64,000 nucleotides of DNA from an uncultured Mollicutes bacterium (GCA_900539865.1 UQDS01000001.1:124001-188000), one strand, 5' to 3'; positions 53,907 through 63,369 are shown, numbered from the stretch's first letter. The notes: a model not told the origin generated them from the letters alone. A program made the numbers and translations.

Positions 53907-54962
53907 ATGAACTCAATCGTAAAAGAATTAAACAACATTGAAAATTATACCTTTCCCTTTGAGGGAGAGAAGCATTTAGCGACAATTGTCGTAATTCCGT
54001 ATCACTTGGAGGATGAAAAAGAAAAGATTTCGCCTTTGCTCAACACTTATATTGAAATAGTGAGACAAATTTCACGTTTTGAACCAGTTGTTGTAATTGC
54101 TGATCCAGCTATTGACTACAAGATTGTGAGCAAGTTTCAATTTGAACGTGTCCATGTTTTACGCTTGCATTATGAAAGCGCGTGTGCGCGCAATATCTTG
54201 CCCCTCTTTTTGAAAAACGATGCAGATAAAAGGCTCTGTGGAATCGACTTTAAAAATGTAGACGACACCAATGAATACGACGAGAAGCTAGCGAAAGAAC
54301 TTCTTTTAGAGCTGCGTATTCACCGTCACAACGAAACAGATTTTTCTTTCCAAAATGATTTTGTAATCACAGATGGAAAGGAAACAGTGCTTCTTAGTGA
54401 AAACTTACTTCAACTTCCCTGTTTTTCTTCTTTGTCGAAAGATGCTATCGAACAATCTTTATCCGCTTTGCTCCACGCAAAAAAGATACTTTGGCTTCCC
54501 AAAGCCATCACAAATGACAATCGTTTCGGATACGTCACTAATGATTGTTATTTTTTAAAGCCCGATGTCATCGCTTTAAATACAATAGAAGACGAATCAG
54601 ATACTGACTATTCAAAATATGTAGAGAATCTCACTTACTTACAAAAAGCCACAAATGCAATCGATGCCCCTTATACGATTGTCTCTCTTCCTCGTCCAGC
54701 GGTCGATCAAAAGACATGTTTTAGCAAGGAAAGTTACCTCAATATCTACATGGGAGAAAAATTTGTTCTTCTTCCTCAATTCCAGGTAGAGCAAGATAAA
54801 GTAGCAATGGACATCTTGTCTTCTATCTACCAAGGCGAAAAGGAAATCATCCCTATTGATTGCACGCCACTTCTGATGCAAAACCTCTCTCTTCGTGAAC
54901 TTGCATTGCAAATACCGTATATGGATGGTTATCCGATTTTCCCAGATGACAAAGATAAATAA
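53907..54962 (+). CDS. agmatine-deiminase-like protein lacking catalytic residues
   Basis: A 351-residue protein whose overall order matches peptidylarginine/agmatine deiminases: ESACARNILP (90-99) at the place of NDxWARDxGP, DFVITDGKETVLLSENLL (151-168) at the DGxGTLLTTxxCLL block, KKILWLPKAITNDNRFGYV (192-210) at the WLPxGIxNDxTDGHVD block, and KESYLNIYMGEKFVLLPQF at the NSYxNFY block. The catalytic His is Tyr209, the Asp of WARD is Asn96, and the terminal GGGGIHC with the catalytic Cys is missing. It is therefore probably a pseudoenzyme. Monocistronic, divergent from the DJ-1 operon. Confidence 0.65.
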   Translation: MNSIVKELNNIENYTFPFEGEKHLATIVVIPYHLEDEKEKISPLLNTYIEIVRQISRFEPVVVIADPAIDYKIVSKFQFERVHVLRLHYESACARNILPLFLKNDADKRLCGIDFKNVDDTNEYDEKLAKELLLELRIHRHNETDFSFQNDFVITDGKETVLLSENLLQLPCFSSLSKDAIEQSLSALLHAKKILWLPKAITNDNRFGYVTNDCYFLKPDVIALNTIEDESDTDYSKYVENLTYLQKATNAIDAPYTIVSLPRPAVDQKTCFSKESYLNIYMGEKFVLLPQFQVEQDKVAMDILSSIYQGEKEIIPIDCTPLLMQNLSLRELALQIPYMDGYPIFPDDKDK

Positions 54963-55093
54963 TTCTAAACCTAGCTATAAAAATACAATTAAAAAAATCA
55001 TATTATCAAATTTTATAAATTTTACGGCTTTTTAAAATATTAAAAAGTTTTTCTTAAACTCTCTTAGAAAAAAACACAAAAGGAGATAAAGTT

Positions 55094-55858
55094 ATGATTC
55101 TCATGTCGTTTAATGTCAACTCGATAAAAGCCTATTTAGCCAAAGATTTGTTGAATCAATGGGTCGATATCAAACCCGATATGATCGGATTTGAAGAGTT
55201 AAAACTCAGCGAAACCGAACACAAAAATTTCCCCTTTTCCATGGAAGGATATGAGCCTTATTGGACAGTATCCAAAGTGAAAAAAGGATACTCAGGCACA
55301 GCTATCATGACTAAAATTAAGCCTTTATCCGTTCATTATGGTTTAATTGATGGAAAATACGATGATGAAGGTAGAGCTGTGACGTTGGAGTTTGAAAAAA
55401 TTTATTTTGTCACACTCTACGTTCCAAACTCAGGAAACGAGCTCAAACGTCTTCCTTATCGCATTGAGTTTGAAGAAGATTTACGAGCATATCTTAAGCA
55501 ACTCATGGAAACAAAACCGGTCATTGTCACCGGTGATTTGAATGTCGCTCATCAAAATATCGATTTAAAAAACCCTTCCAGCAATCATCACAGCGCCGGC
55601 TTTACCGATGAGGAAAGAGCTGAATTCGATAAACTTCTTTCCATCGGACTTGTCGATACCTTCCGTCAGCTTCACCCAGAAGAGAAGAAATACTCTTGGT
55701 GGTCTTATCTTCGTCACGCTCGCGCTACCAATGCCGGTTGGAGAATCGACTATATGTTAGTGAGCAAAGAACTGCTCCCCTATGTAAAAAGAAGTGAAAT
55801 TTTAAACGATGTGTATGGCTCTGATCATTGCCCCGTTCTTTTAGAGATTGATTTATAA
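55094..55858 (+). CDS. exoA: exodeoxyribonuclease III (AP endonuclease)
   Basis: A 254-residue ExoIII/ExoA enzyme of base excision repair. It shows MSFNVNSIKAY, the metal Glu in GFEELKLSE, YSGTAIMTK, the catalytic Asp/Asn in VTGDLNVAH, WWSYL..RATNAGWRIDY, and the terminal GSDHCPVLL. GGAGATAAAGTT stands before the start. The tag gene at 6.2 kb would make its substrate. It is monocistronic; I saw no clear terminator after it. Confidence 0.95.
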   Translation: MILMSFNVNSIKAYLAKDLLNQWVDIKPDMIGFEELKLSETEHKNFPFSMEGYEPYWTVSKVKKGYSGTAIMTKIKPLSVHYGLIDGKYDDEGRAVTLEFEKIYFVTLYVPNSGNELKRLPYRIEFEEDLRAYLKQLMETKPVIVTGDLNVAHQNIDLKNPSSNHHSAGFTDEERAEFDKLLSIGLVDTFRQLHPEEKKYSWWSYLRHARATNAGWRIDYMLVSKELLPYVKRSEILNDVYGSDHCPVLLEIDL

Positions 55859-55983
55859 GTAAAATAATTGAAATATCACGCTAAAAATAGTAAGTTATAT
55901 ACAGATATTTATTTTTTCAATAACAAAAACAGGCATTGCAATTAGCTATTCTATTTTGCATGTATTTTCTTGAGGTATTCACA

Positions 55984-57732
55984 ATGAATCAAAAAAACAA
56001 TCCAACAGAAATCTTTTCGAATGATACGGGCAATTATCCGATCAAAATTGTCGCGTTAGGCGGCTTGGATGAAATGGGTAAAAACTGCTATGTCATCGAG
56101 GTGAATGGCGATGCGTTCATCATCGAAGCAGGTTTAAAATATCCGACAAATCTCATGCCAGGTGTCGACTGTATCATTCCTGATTTCAGCTATATAAAAA
56201 GCATTTCCCATCGCGTTAAGGGTATCATTATCACTCATGGTCACGATGATCAATACGGCGCCCTTCCCTATCTACTCAACGTTTGCAGAGCTCCTGTTTA
56301 TGCAACGCAGACAACAATCTCTATGATTTTTGTCACTTATGCAAAACGCTTTAAAAAGCTCAGCAATTATGACTTTATTCCTGTTGAGCCAAGCGATACA
56401 TTAGAAATTGCCGGTCACGTATTTGAATTGTTCCAGACTACACACTCCATAGCGGAATCCTTTGGTTTTGCTCTTCGCACACGTCTTGGAAATATCGTTT
56501 ATACCTCCGATTTCATCTCTGACTACGCTTCGTTAAAAGGTTATAGCTTTGACTTAACCAAAGTCGCTCGTCTAAGCGAAAATGAAAAGACTTTCCTCTT
56601 GATGACAGAAAGCGAAAGCGCAGACGTTCCCGGTATCTCATCACCCAATCATAAAATTACGAATCAAATTCTCAGCGCGATTGAAGACCCCACTGGAAAG
56701 ACATTTATCTCCATTTACAATCAAAATTTCTATAACATTCAAGAAGTAATCAATTTAGCAAAGCGCTATAAAAAGAAAATTTGTATCGCCAATCCAGAAC
56801 AAGTAGAATTCTTCTCCGCGATGGCCAAAATCGGCGACCTTGTCATCCCGGATGACATGAAGATCAAAGCCGAAGATATTGGCAAAGTATCCAACAAAGA
56901 TGTGATTATTCTCGTAACCGGAAGCGGAGAACATCTCTTTAGCTTCTGCCGCGAAATCTGTTATGGCAATGTTCCCCATCTCAAAGTAGAAACGAATGAC
57001 ACTTGGATCAATTGTGCACCCTTTGTTCCCGGAACAGAAGTCAGCGCTGTTGAAACAGCTGACACCATATTCCGTACCGATTGTCATGTCATTACACTCA
57101 GCCGTAAAGAAGTCTCTTCCATGCACGCATGTCAAGAGGATTTAAAACTGATGATTTCTCTCTTCCGCCCCAAGAATTACTTGCCGATCAAAGGTGACTT
57201 TAAATTGTTGATTGCCAATGCGCAACTCGCTGTTGATTTGGGTATCGGTTTGAATCACTTCAATACCTTTGTCTTTGACAATGGTATGGTCTTAGCCTTC
57301 GATGAAAACGGAAAGAAAGTCAACCGCAATATTACTGTCAAATGCGGTGATGTCATGGTTGATGGCAACAGTGTTGGCGATGTAAAAGAAGGCGCGATTG
57401 AAGAAAGAACAAAAATGGCTGATGGTGGTGTCGTTGTCATCGGTATCACTATCTCCATGAAAGAGAAAAAGATTGTCTCGAAACCGGACATTCAAATGCG
57501 CGGTTTCCTTTACTTAAAAGACAGCGAACCTATTTTAGAACACATTTCCAGCTATCTTATCAATTATATCAACAATGCGTTGCACAGCGAAAAAACTCCT
57601 TCTGTCAACGAAATGAGTAGAAAAATTTCTGAAAAAATCAATTATTATCTCATAAAAGAAATTGAAAAGAACCCCTTCGTCTTCCTTCAAATTCTCGATC
57701 TAGATGAGCTTGATGTATTAGATCCTCATTAA
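55984..57732 (+). CDS. rnjB: RNase J family protein, J2-like with altered metal site
   Basis: A 582-residue RNase J homologue (metallo-beta-lactamase, beta-CASP and C-terminal domains). The metal motif reads H85-G-H87-D88-D89-Q90 where active J1 has HGHEDH; TTHSIAESFG and YTSDFISDY are kept, while SMHACQEDLK replaces SGHA. RNase J2 proteins show similar losses and act mainly as partners of J1 in mRNA decay. The frame opens at 55936, but GAGGT 8 bases before the ATG at 55984 fits better. The J1 partner is not in this window. Confidence 0.85.
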   Translation: MNQKNNPTEIFSNDTGNYPIKIVALGGLDEMGKNCYVIEVNGDAFIIEAGLKYPTNLMPGVDCIIPDFSYIKSISHRVKGIIITHGHDDQYGALPYLLNVCRAPVYATQTTISMIFVTYAKRFKKLSNYDFIPVEPSDTLEIAGHVFELFQTTHSIAESFGFALRTRLGNIVYTSDFISDYASLKGYSFDLTKVARLSENEKTFLLMTESESADVPGISSPNHKITNQILSAIEDPTGKTFISIYNQNFYNIQEVINLAKRYKKKICIANPEQVEFFSAMAKIGDLVIPDDMKIKAEDIGKVSNKDVIILVTGSGEHLFSFCREICYGNVPHLKVETNDTWINCAPFVPGTEVSAVETADTIFRTDCHVITLSRKEVSSMHACQEDLKLMISLFRPKNYLPIKGDFKLLIANAQLAVDLGIGLNHFNTFVFDNGMVLAFDENGKKVNRNITVKCGDVMVDGNSVGDVKEGAIEERTKMADGGVVVIGITISMKEKKIVSKPDIQMRGFLYLKDSEPILEHISSYLINYINNALHSEKTPSVNEMSRKISEKINYYLIKEIEKNPFVFLQILDLDELDVLDPH

Positions 57733-57737
57733 AATAT

Positions 57738-57766
57738 AAACGCCTGATATATTCAGGCGTTTTTTC
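57738..57766 (+). terminator. terminator of the RNase J2-like gene
   Basis: AACGCCTGA / TCAGGCGTT around TATAT, followed by TTTTTT. Confidence 0.88.
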
Positions 57767-57769
57767 ATT

Positions 57770-57814
57770 TAAAAAGGATGCTTAAATAAATATTTATATA
57801 AGCATCCCTTTATT
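57770..57814 (-). terminator. terminator of deoC
   Basis: Minus-strand AAGGGATGCTTA / TAAGCATCCTTT around an AT loop, followed by T-rich sequence. Confidence 0.75.
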
Positions 57815-57836
57815 TTTTAATGAAATGTAAGTTTCT

Positions 57837-58475
57837 TTACTTGACTAATTCAACACCACGGCTTGTTCCGATACGAGTTGCACCGGCTTCTACCATAGCG
57901 ATCATATCTTCCTTGGTACGAACGCCGCCAGAAGCTTTGACACCCATATCCGGGCCAACTGTTTTTCTCATCAATTCAATGTCGTGAACAGTCGCACCGC
58001 CTTTAGAAAAACCGGTGGAAGTCTTGACGAAATCCGCACCCGCTTTCTTTGCTAAAAGACAGGCTCTAACCTTTTCTTCATCGGTGAGAAGACAGGTTTC
58101 AATGATGACTTTCAAGACAAGATCACCGCAAGCTTCTTTTAAGAGGGCAATTTCATTTTCAACTAAGTCATCTTGGCCATTTTTTAACCATCCGACATTG
58201 ATAACCATGTCTAATTCTGTTGCACCATCTTCAATGGCTTGTCTTAATTCAAAGACTTTACTCGCCGTAGAAGTAGCACCTAAAGGAAAGCCGATGACTG
58301 TGCAGACTTTGCTATTGGAACCTTTCAATTTTTCTGCGCAATATTTGACCCAGCAAGGATTGACGCAAACCGAAGCAAAATTGTGTTCTATTGCTTCTTC
58401 ACAAATTTGTTTCACCTGAGCTTCGACAGCATCTTGAGCAAGAATAGTGTGATCAATCAAACGATTGTAATCCAT
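57837..58475 (-). CDS. deoC: deoxyribose-phosphate aldolase
   Basis: A 212-residue class I aldolase splitting deoxyribose 5-phosphate into glyceraldehyde 3-phosphate and acetaldehyde. It has DHTIL at the N-terminus, ELDMVINVGWLKNG, the proton-relay Lys in LKVIIETCLL, the Schiff-base Lys in ADFVKTSTGFSKGGA, and VKASGGVRT. GGAGAAATT lies before the start. It is monocistronic; with hpt it supports nucleoside salvage. Confidence 0.95.
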   Translation of the reverse strand: MDYNRLIDHTILAQDAVEAQVKQICEEAIEHNFASVCVNPCWVKYCAEKLKGSNSKVCTVIGFPLGATSTASKVFELRQAIEDGATELDMVINVGWLKNGQDDLVENEIALLKEACGDLVLKVIIETCLLTDEEKVRACLLAKKAGADFVKTSTGFSKGGATVHDIELMRKTVGPDMGVKASGGVRTKEDMIAMVEAGATRIGTSRGVELVK

Positions 58476-58550
58476 AAAATAATTTCTCCTTAAAAATATT
58501 ATATCACAACATCTGTTGTGTAAATTAGATATATATATTATTACTAAGGG

Positions 58551-58579
58551 TTGAAATCATTTCCCCTTTCTTGTATAAT
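58551..58579 (+). promoter_or_regulatory. rpsT promoter
   Basis: TTGAAA, a 17-base spacer, then TATAAT, one of the closest matches to the sigma-A consensus in the window. The predicted leader is about 50 bases. Confidence 0.8.
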
Positions 58580-58635
58580 TATAAATCGCTGTTATATAGC
58601 ATTGCACATAAATTATAGATAGGAGAATTACGAAT

Positions 58636-58911
58636 ATGGCAAACATTAAATCTCAACAGAAACGTATCTTAACAAACGAAAAGAGCAGATTAGCTAACGC
58701 TTCTTTCAAATCCAAGATGAGAACTGCTATCAAGAAAGTTAACGCTGCTGTCGCTAACAAAGATCTTGAATTAGCTACTTCCCTTCTTCCGGAAGCTGTC
58801 GCTTTAATCGATAAGTCCGTCAAGGAAGGTGTCCAGCAGCTCAACACTGCTTCCAGACAGAAGAGCGCTTTAATGAAAGCTGTCAACTCTTTAAAAGCCG
58901 AAGTTAAATAA
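58636..58911 (+). CDS. rpsT: 30S ribosomal protein bS20
   Basis: A 91-residue S20 protein: MANIKSQQKRI at the start, NKSRLAN-like EKSRLANASFKSKMRT, and the helical C-terminal half ending NTASRQKSALMKAVNSLKAE. It is monocistronic with a strong promoter and terminator. The convergent neighbour is holA, a pairing common in Firmicutes. Confidence 0.97.
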   Translation: MANIKSQQKRILTNEKSRLANASFKSKMRTAIKKVNAAVANKDLELATSLLPEAVALIDKSVKEGVQQLNTASRQKSALMKAVNSLKAEVK

Positions 58912-58940
58912 GCAGCTGTTCATCCTATCAAGAGAAATAT

Positions 58941-58968
58941 AAAAAGGCCGGAAACCCGGTCTTTTTGT
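58941..58968 (+). terminator. rpsT terminator
   Basis: AAAGGCCGG / CCGGTCTTT around AAAC, followed by TTTTTG. Confidence 0.85.
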
Positions 58969-58997
58969 GGTTTTATAACTAATGTTTTAACAACTCA

Positions 58998-59060
58998 TGA
59001 AAAAAGCACCTCTTTGGTTTTATTCTATAAAGATAGAATTTAACTTTATAGGTGCTTTTT
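58998..59060 (-). terminator. long-stem terminator of holA
   Basis: The outer pairs AAAAAGCACCT / AGGTGCTTTTTT enclose an inner TTCTAT / ATAGAA hairpin; a T-run follows on the minus strand. It begins directly at the holA stop. Confidence 0.75.
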
Positions 59061-60054
59061 ATCTTTTTGAAAAGCGTAGATAATTCTTGCTGAACAACGT
59101 GATGAATAGCATCAATCTTACATCGCCGTCATCTTGATTGATTTTAATGTCTTTTTCAATCAAAGAAAGATCGTTCATGATGCGAACAAGGGTATAAAAA
59201 GTCAATGCTTTGACATCGCGTAGGTTGTAATAGACAACACCTGGTTTCATCCCCAGTTCTTTGGCAATTTCATCTTTTGAAAAACCTTTTTGGTGCAAAT
59301 TCTTGATGAGAGCCATATTGTTAAACTGGGTTGCAAATATCGGTAAGAGACCAAGAGGTTCGTTTCCACCTTTTCGCAAATCTTCATAAACATGTAAAGC
59401 TTCCTTGATATTCCCTTTCACTAGGTGGGAAACAATAGAGAACACTTTTTCTTCTAATGGTCGGTATACAAGTTCTTCTACATCGATACGTCTGACCATC
59501 TTGGTATAAGTAAATAACTTATCCAAGTTGTTCATGAAAGATAGATAATCCCCTTTTGTTCTCTCCAATAAAAGAGCAGCAGCTTCTCGATCAATATCTT
59601 TGTTTTCTTCTTTTGCCCGACGATAAGCTAACATGATGTAATCGTCATCACTTGGAATATCACAGCTGATTAATGTGATTGCAGGAGAGGAAAGCGCCTT
59701 ATTCGGTGTTCCAGATTTAACCACCTCCCCCGGAACTGAAATATATAAATCAGTATCCGGAGAGGGGTCCATCAGATATTCTTCTAACGCTTTGTAATCC
59801 TGCTCACTTTCTCTGATGGATCCTTTGCGGGATTTCGCATCCAAGAAAAAATAAGCATTACTTACAACAATGGTCTTTCTTTCATCGAAAAGAGAGATGG
59901 ACTGACATGCTTCCACAATAAGAGAAACCGGATCTTTATATCCATCATATTTTTCCACAGACTGAAGTTCAATCGAGTTTAACTTCTTCTTCAGTTCACG
60001 ATAAAGAGTATGGGTATTATACCCAGGATCTTTTCCATAAAAGACTTTGACCAT
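59059..60054 (-). CDS. holA: DNA polymerase III subunit delta
   Basis: A 331-residue clamp-loader delta subunit. It shows the family pattern KVFYGKDPGYNTHTLYRELK at the N-terminus, the SLFDERKTIVVSNAYF region of the degenerate AAA+ domain, the middle domain (DREAAALLLERTKGDYLSFM) and the C-terminal collar (EPLGLLPIFATQFNNM). No Walker A is present, as expected. It lies 11 bases after the cyclophilin gene and is probably cotranscribed with it. Confidence 0.93.
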   Translation of the reverse strand: MVKVFYGKDPGYNTHTLYRELKKKLNSIELQSVEKYDGYKDPVSLIVEACQSISLFDERKTIVVSNAYFFLDAKSRKGSIRESEQDYKALEEYLMDPSPDTDLYISVPGEVVKSGTPNKALSSPAITLISCDIPSDDDYIMLAYRRAKEENKDIDREAAALLLERTKGDYLSFMNNLDKLFTYTKMVRRIDVEELVYRPLEEKVFSIVSHLVKGNIKEALHVYEDLRKGGNEPLGLLPIFATQFNNMALIKNLHQKGFSKDEIAKELGMKPGVVYYNLRDVKALTFYTLVRIMNDLSLIEKDIKINQDDGDVRLMLFITLFSKNYLRFSKR

Positions 60055-60065
60055 GATTTTATATT

Positions 60066-60566
60066 TTAGAATTTTTCAAAAGGAACATCTTCTTCATCAA
60101 TAGCAACGATGGATTCAATGACAACCTTGGTGAAAGGAGCGTCATTTCCATCTGTTCTTACCGATGCGATTTTGTCAACGACTTCCATGCCGGAAAGAAC
60201 TTTACCAAAAGCAGCATACTGTCCATCTAAGAAAGTATCATTCGCGTCACAAATGAAGAATTGAGAACCAGCAGAGTTCGGATTCATAGCACGAGCCATG
60301 GAAATGACACCTCTTTTGTGAGATAAGGTGTTTTTGACACCATTGACTGCAAATTCACCTTTAATGGTATAACCCGGACCACCAGTACCATTTCCAAGCG
60401 GACATCCGCCTTGAATCATAAAGCCTTTTATGATGCGGTGGAAAGTGAGTCCATCGTAAAATTTGCTTTTGACTAAAGAGACAAAGTTTGCACAGCTAAT
60501 CGGTGCGTTCTTACGGTCTAATTCGATTTGAATTTCACCGAAATCTTTAACGTTGATAACAATCAT
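60066..60566 (-). CDS. cyclophilin-type peptidyl-prolyl isomerase
   Basis: A 166-residue cytoplasmic cyclophilin without signal peptide. The active-site Arg is in FHRIIKGFMIQGG (near residue 43), followed by SAGSQFFI and FLDGQYAAFGKV, where Tyr stands in place of the cyclosporin-binding Trp, as in many bacterial forms. It accelerates proline isomerisation in protein folding. It is the first gene of a two-gene unit with holA. Confidence 0.94.
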   Translation of the reverse strand: MIVINVKDFGEIQIELDRKNAPISCANFVSLVKSKFYDGLTFHRIIKGFMIQGGCPLGNGTGGPGYTIKGEFAVNGVKNTLSHKRGVISMARAMNPNSAGSQFFICDANDTFLDGQYAAFGKVLSGMEVVDKIASVRTDGNDAPFTKVVIESIVAIDEEDVPFEKF

Positions 60567-60689
60567 GATATATACCTCATTTCTAATTACTTATTATAAC
60601 AAAAAACAGACAATTCATCCTACTGGTTTTGAGTTAACTTCTCTTTCTTATCGTATGGAAAAATAAATTTATGTGAAGCTGTTTTCACT

Positions 60690-60720
60690 AAAAAAGAGAG
60701 GCTTATAAGCCTCTCTAAAA
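60690..60720 (-). terminator. gpmA terminator
   Basis: AGAGAGGCTT / AAGCCTCTCT with a short loop; TTTTTT follows on the minus strand. Confidence 0.88.
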
Positions 60721-60727
60721 TTATCAA

Positions 60728-61480
60728 TTAGTCTTTCTTAACAGAGTCTTGATTCTTGACTGCGTTAATTTTAGCGTTGATTGCTTCTTGATCTCCAAGA
60801 TAATAATGCTTGATCGGCTTGAGATCTTCATCAAGTTCATAAACAAGCGGTACACCAGTAGGGATGTTGAGATCAGCGATATCAGCATCGGAGATATTGT
60901 CAAGATATTTGACCAAAGCTCTTAAAGAGTTGCCGTGAGCAGCAATAAGAACTTTCTTACCAGCCTTAAGTTCCGGAACGATAACTTCGTTATAATACGG
61001 AACAACACGAGCGATTGTATCCTTTAAAGACTCGTGAAGCGGAAGCTCTTTCGGATCGATGTTCTGATAAGCTTCCTGAAGGGCAGGATTTCTTTCATCG
61101 GTAGCTTCTAAAGCCGGCGGTGCAATATCAAAAGATCTTCTCCATTGATGGACTAATTCAGAACCATATTTTGCAGTAGTTTCGGCTTTGTTAAGGCCCT
61201 GTAAAGCGCCGTAATGTCTTTCGTTGAGATGGTAATCCTTGACAACAGGAATGTAAGCCTGATCAACACCATCTAAGACATGCCAACAAGTGTGAATTGC
61301 TCTCTTAAGTGTAGAAGTGAAAGCGACATCAAATTTATAGCCACCTTCCTTAAGAAGCTTACCACCAGTGATTGCTTCTTGAACGCCTTTTTCAGAGAGT
61401 TCGACATCAGTCCAACCGGTGAAGAGGTTCAGCTTGTTCCATTCACTCTCACCATGGCGGATAAGAACTAATTTAATCAT
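60728..61480 (-). CDS. gpmA: 2,3-bisphosphoglycerate-dependent phosphoglycerate mutase
   Basis: A 250-residue glycolytic mutase. The phosphorylated His is in LIRHGESEWN (residues 6-15), followed by LFTGWTDVELSEKG, HYGALQGLNK, the catalytic Glu region LNERH, and the second His in AAHGNSLRALVKYL. GGAGGATCATT lies before the start. It has its own terminator and lies 65 bases after the PiT operon, so read-through from there is possible. Confidence 0.96.
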   Translation of the reverse strand: MIKLVLIRHGESEWNKLNLFTGWTDVELSEKGVQEAITGGKLLKEGGYKFDVAFTSTLKRAIHTCWHVLDGVDQAYIPVVKDYHLNERHYGALQGLNKAETTAKYGSELVHQWRRSFDIAPPALEATDERNPALQEAYQNIDPKELPLHESLKDTIARVVPYYNEVIVPELKAGKKVLIAAHGNSLRALVKYLDNISDADIADLNIPTGVPLVYELDEDLKPIKHYYLGDQEAINAKINAVKNQDSVKKD

Positions 61481-61545
61481 AATGATCCTCCATATATATC
61501 TGTAATATTATATCTCATTTTCTCGCTTGTAAAAAGTATTTTATC

Positions 61546-62181
61546 TCAGAGGTTTTTATACATGATCATAGCAACGGTTTTTGCTACATCGCGGCACTGG
61601 TCTGTCACATACTCAAACTTTCCATAAATGTCCTCATAACGGCTGAGCAATTTCGGATCTAAAGATTCATTTTGATAAATGCCGTGAACCTTTTCTTCAT
61701 AAAGATGGTCCATTTTTTCTTCTAAATCTCTGATTTCAGCAATTTTTGGTCCGATTTTATTTTTGTTAGTGATATCTGCTAAAGAAGAAATCAGCTCAGA
61801 AGTAGCGTTGACCGTCTCTCTTGCCAAATCGACAAATTCCATTACATCTTCTGGTAGGGCAACATAATTTCTGACATACATTTTATAAGAGATATCATCG
61901 ATGCTATCGGTGATATCATCAATATCATCTAACAGTAAGAAAATATCTTCTCTGTCAATGGGAGTCATAAATTCTTTTCCCAAGCGTTCTTCGGCTTCAC
62001 TTTTAATCATATCCGCTTCATGCTCAATCGTGTGAATACGCTCTTTGATTTCGAAAAGTTTTTCACCATCGAACGATTTTAAGCTAAGCGAAAGTTCATC
62101 CATGCTTTTTTTCGCATAAGACATAACGGCAACAAAACGTTCAAAGAAATAATCTGGTTTTTTCTTGCTGAATAAAGACAT
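61546..62181 (-). CDS. DUF47 (PhoU-like) Pit accessory protein
   Basis: A 211-residue all-helical DUF47 protein (Pit accessory/YkaA-like). It starts MSLFSKKKPDYFFERF and carries the PhoU-like acidic motifs DIDDITDSIDDISYK near residue 88. It follows the phosphate transporter by 12 bases, the usual arrangement, and is thought to control PiT-type phosphate transport. Confidence 0.92.
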   Translation of the reverse strand: MSLFSKKKPDYFFERFVAVMSYAKKSMDELSLSLKSFDGEKLFEIKERIHTIEHEADMIKSEAEERLGKEFMTPIDREDIFLLLDDIDDITDSIDDISYKMYVRNYVALPEDVMEFVDLARETVNATSELISSLADITNKNKIGPKIAEIRDLEEKMDHLYEEKVHGIYQNESLDPKLLSRYEDIYGKFEYVTDQCRDVAKTVAMIMYKNL

Positions 62182-62193
62182 AATTTATTCCTC

Positions 62194-63369
62194 CTATACC
62201 AAAGCAAAAAAGATATACGCCATGACAAAACCGATCAAAATACAACCGGGGAAAGTAAACACCCAGGTTAAGACCATATCCTTTACGGTGGACCAATTTA
62301 CTTTTTTCACACCTTTTGTCAAACCGACACCGACAATGGAGCATGTCTTGACCTGACTTGTTGAGACCGGCCAAGAGAAAATAGATGCCATAAACAAAGC
62401 GACAAAAGCGGAAACATCCGTAGCAAATCCTTGATAGGGCTGCAAATCCACCATACCCATGCCAACTTTCTTAATGATGCGATAACCACCGATGGAAGTG
62501 CCAATTCCCATCACAAGGGACACTAATATTGGTAACCAAAGAAAGGCGGGTGCGTTTAAGAAGTCCATGCTGAATCCCGGTGTGTTTGGATCGATGAGAG
62601 ACAAGCCGGCTTCTGGATAAGCAACTGTGCCTAAAAATAAAGCGAGATAGATAACACCGACAAACTTTAAGCCGTCTTGGGCGCCGTGAATAAAAGCCAT
62701 ACCAGCAGCAGCGACACGCTGTCCCCATTTAAAGAAAATCGTCGTTTTATGTCGCACCATCTTTCGACAGATCAATTCAATGACCCAAGTGATGATCATT
62801 CCAAGGAGAACACCAACGACAGAGGAGACAACAAAGCCGATTCCGACATTTGTCCAAGAGGAAGCACCCGGATGAACTTGCGTATTACCTTGTGCCATCA
62901 TAGCAAAACAAGCGCCAGTCAAACCAGCAATCAAAGCGTGTGATTCTGAGGAAGGAATACCAAAAACCCAGGCTAAAACGCCCCAAGCGACAACGCCGAC
63001 CATACCAGCGGATAAACCGACGAGGGAATTTTTGGCATTTGTAACTTGGGAAGCTGGATCACTCAAGCTACCAAAATCAACAATACCCGAGATTGTCTCA
63101 GCAACCCCAGCAGCAAACAAAGAAAACGTTAAGACACCAAGGAAATTAAATATAGCGGCCATGATGATGGCGCTTTTTGCAGACATTGCACGGGTTGAAA
63201 TACAAGTGGCAACGGAGTTTGGAGCATCTGTCCAACCATTGATAAATACGACACCCAAGGCCAAAAGAATCGTCAAGATTAAAATCGGAGAATGAGAGTT
63301 TCCTAACAATTGGAAGAACTCACCCAACGAAATAGAAGAAGCCGAATCAGACAAATAGTTTAAGACCAT
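62194..63369 (-). CDS. PiT-family inorganic phosphate transporter
   Basis: A 391-residue low-affinity phosphate:cation symporter with about ten helices. The duplicated signature is seen in FINGWTDAPNSVATCIST (near residue 43) and again in AFIHGAQDGLKFVGV (near residue 223). The first copy reads GWTDAPNSV where GANDVANSV is usual. The partner DUF47 gene follows by 12 bases. No pho box is recognisable upstream. Confidence 0.93.
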   Translation of the reverse strand: MVLNYLSDSASSISLGEFFQLLGNSHSPILILTILLALGVVFINGWTDAPNSVATCISTRAMSAKSAIIMAAIFNFLGVLTFSLFAAGVAETISGIVDFGSLSDPASQVTNAKNSLVGLSAGMVGVVAWGVLAWVFGIPSSESHALIAGLTGACFAMMAQGNTQVHPGASSWTNVGIGFVVSSVVGVLLGMIITWVIELICRKMVRHKTTIFFKWGQRVAAAGMAFIHGAQDGLKFVGVIYLALFLGTVAYPEAGLSLIDPNTPGFSMDFLNAPAFLWLPILVSLVMGIGTSIGGYRIIKKVGMGMVDLQPYQGFATDVSAFVALFMASIFSWPVSTSQVKTCSIVGVGLTKGVKKVNWSTVKDMVLTWVFTFPGCILIGFVMAYIFFALV

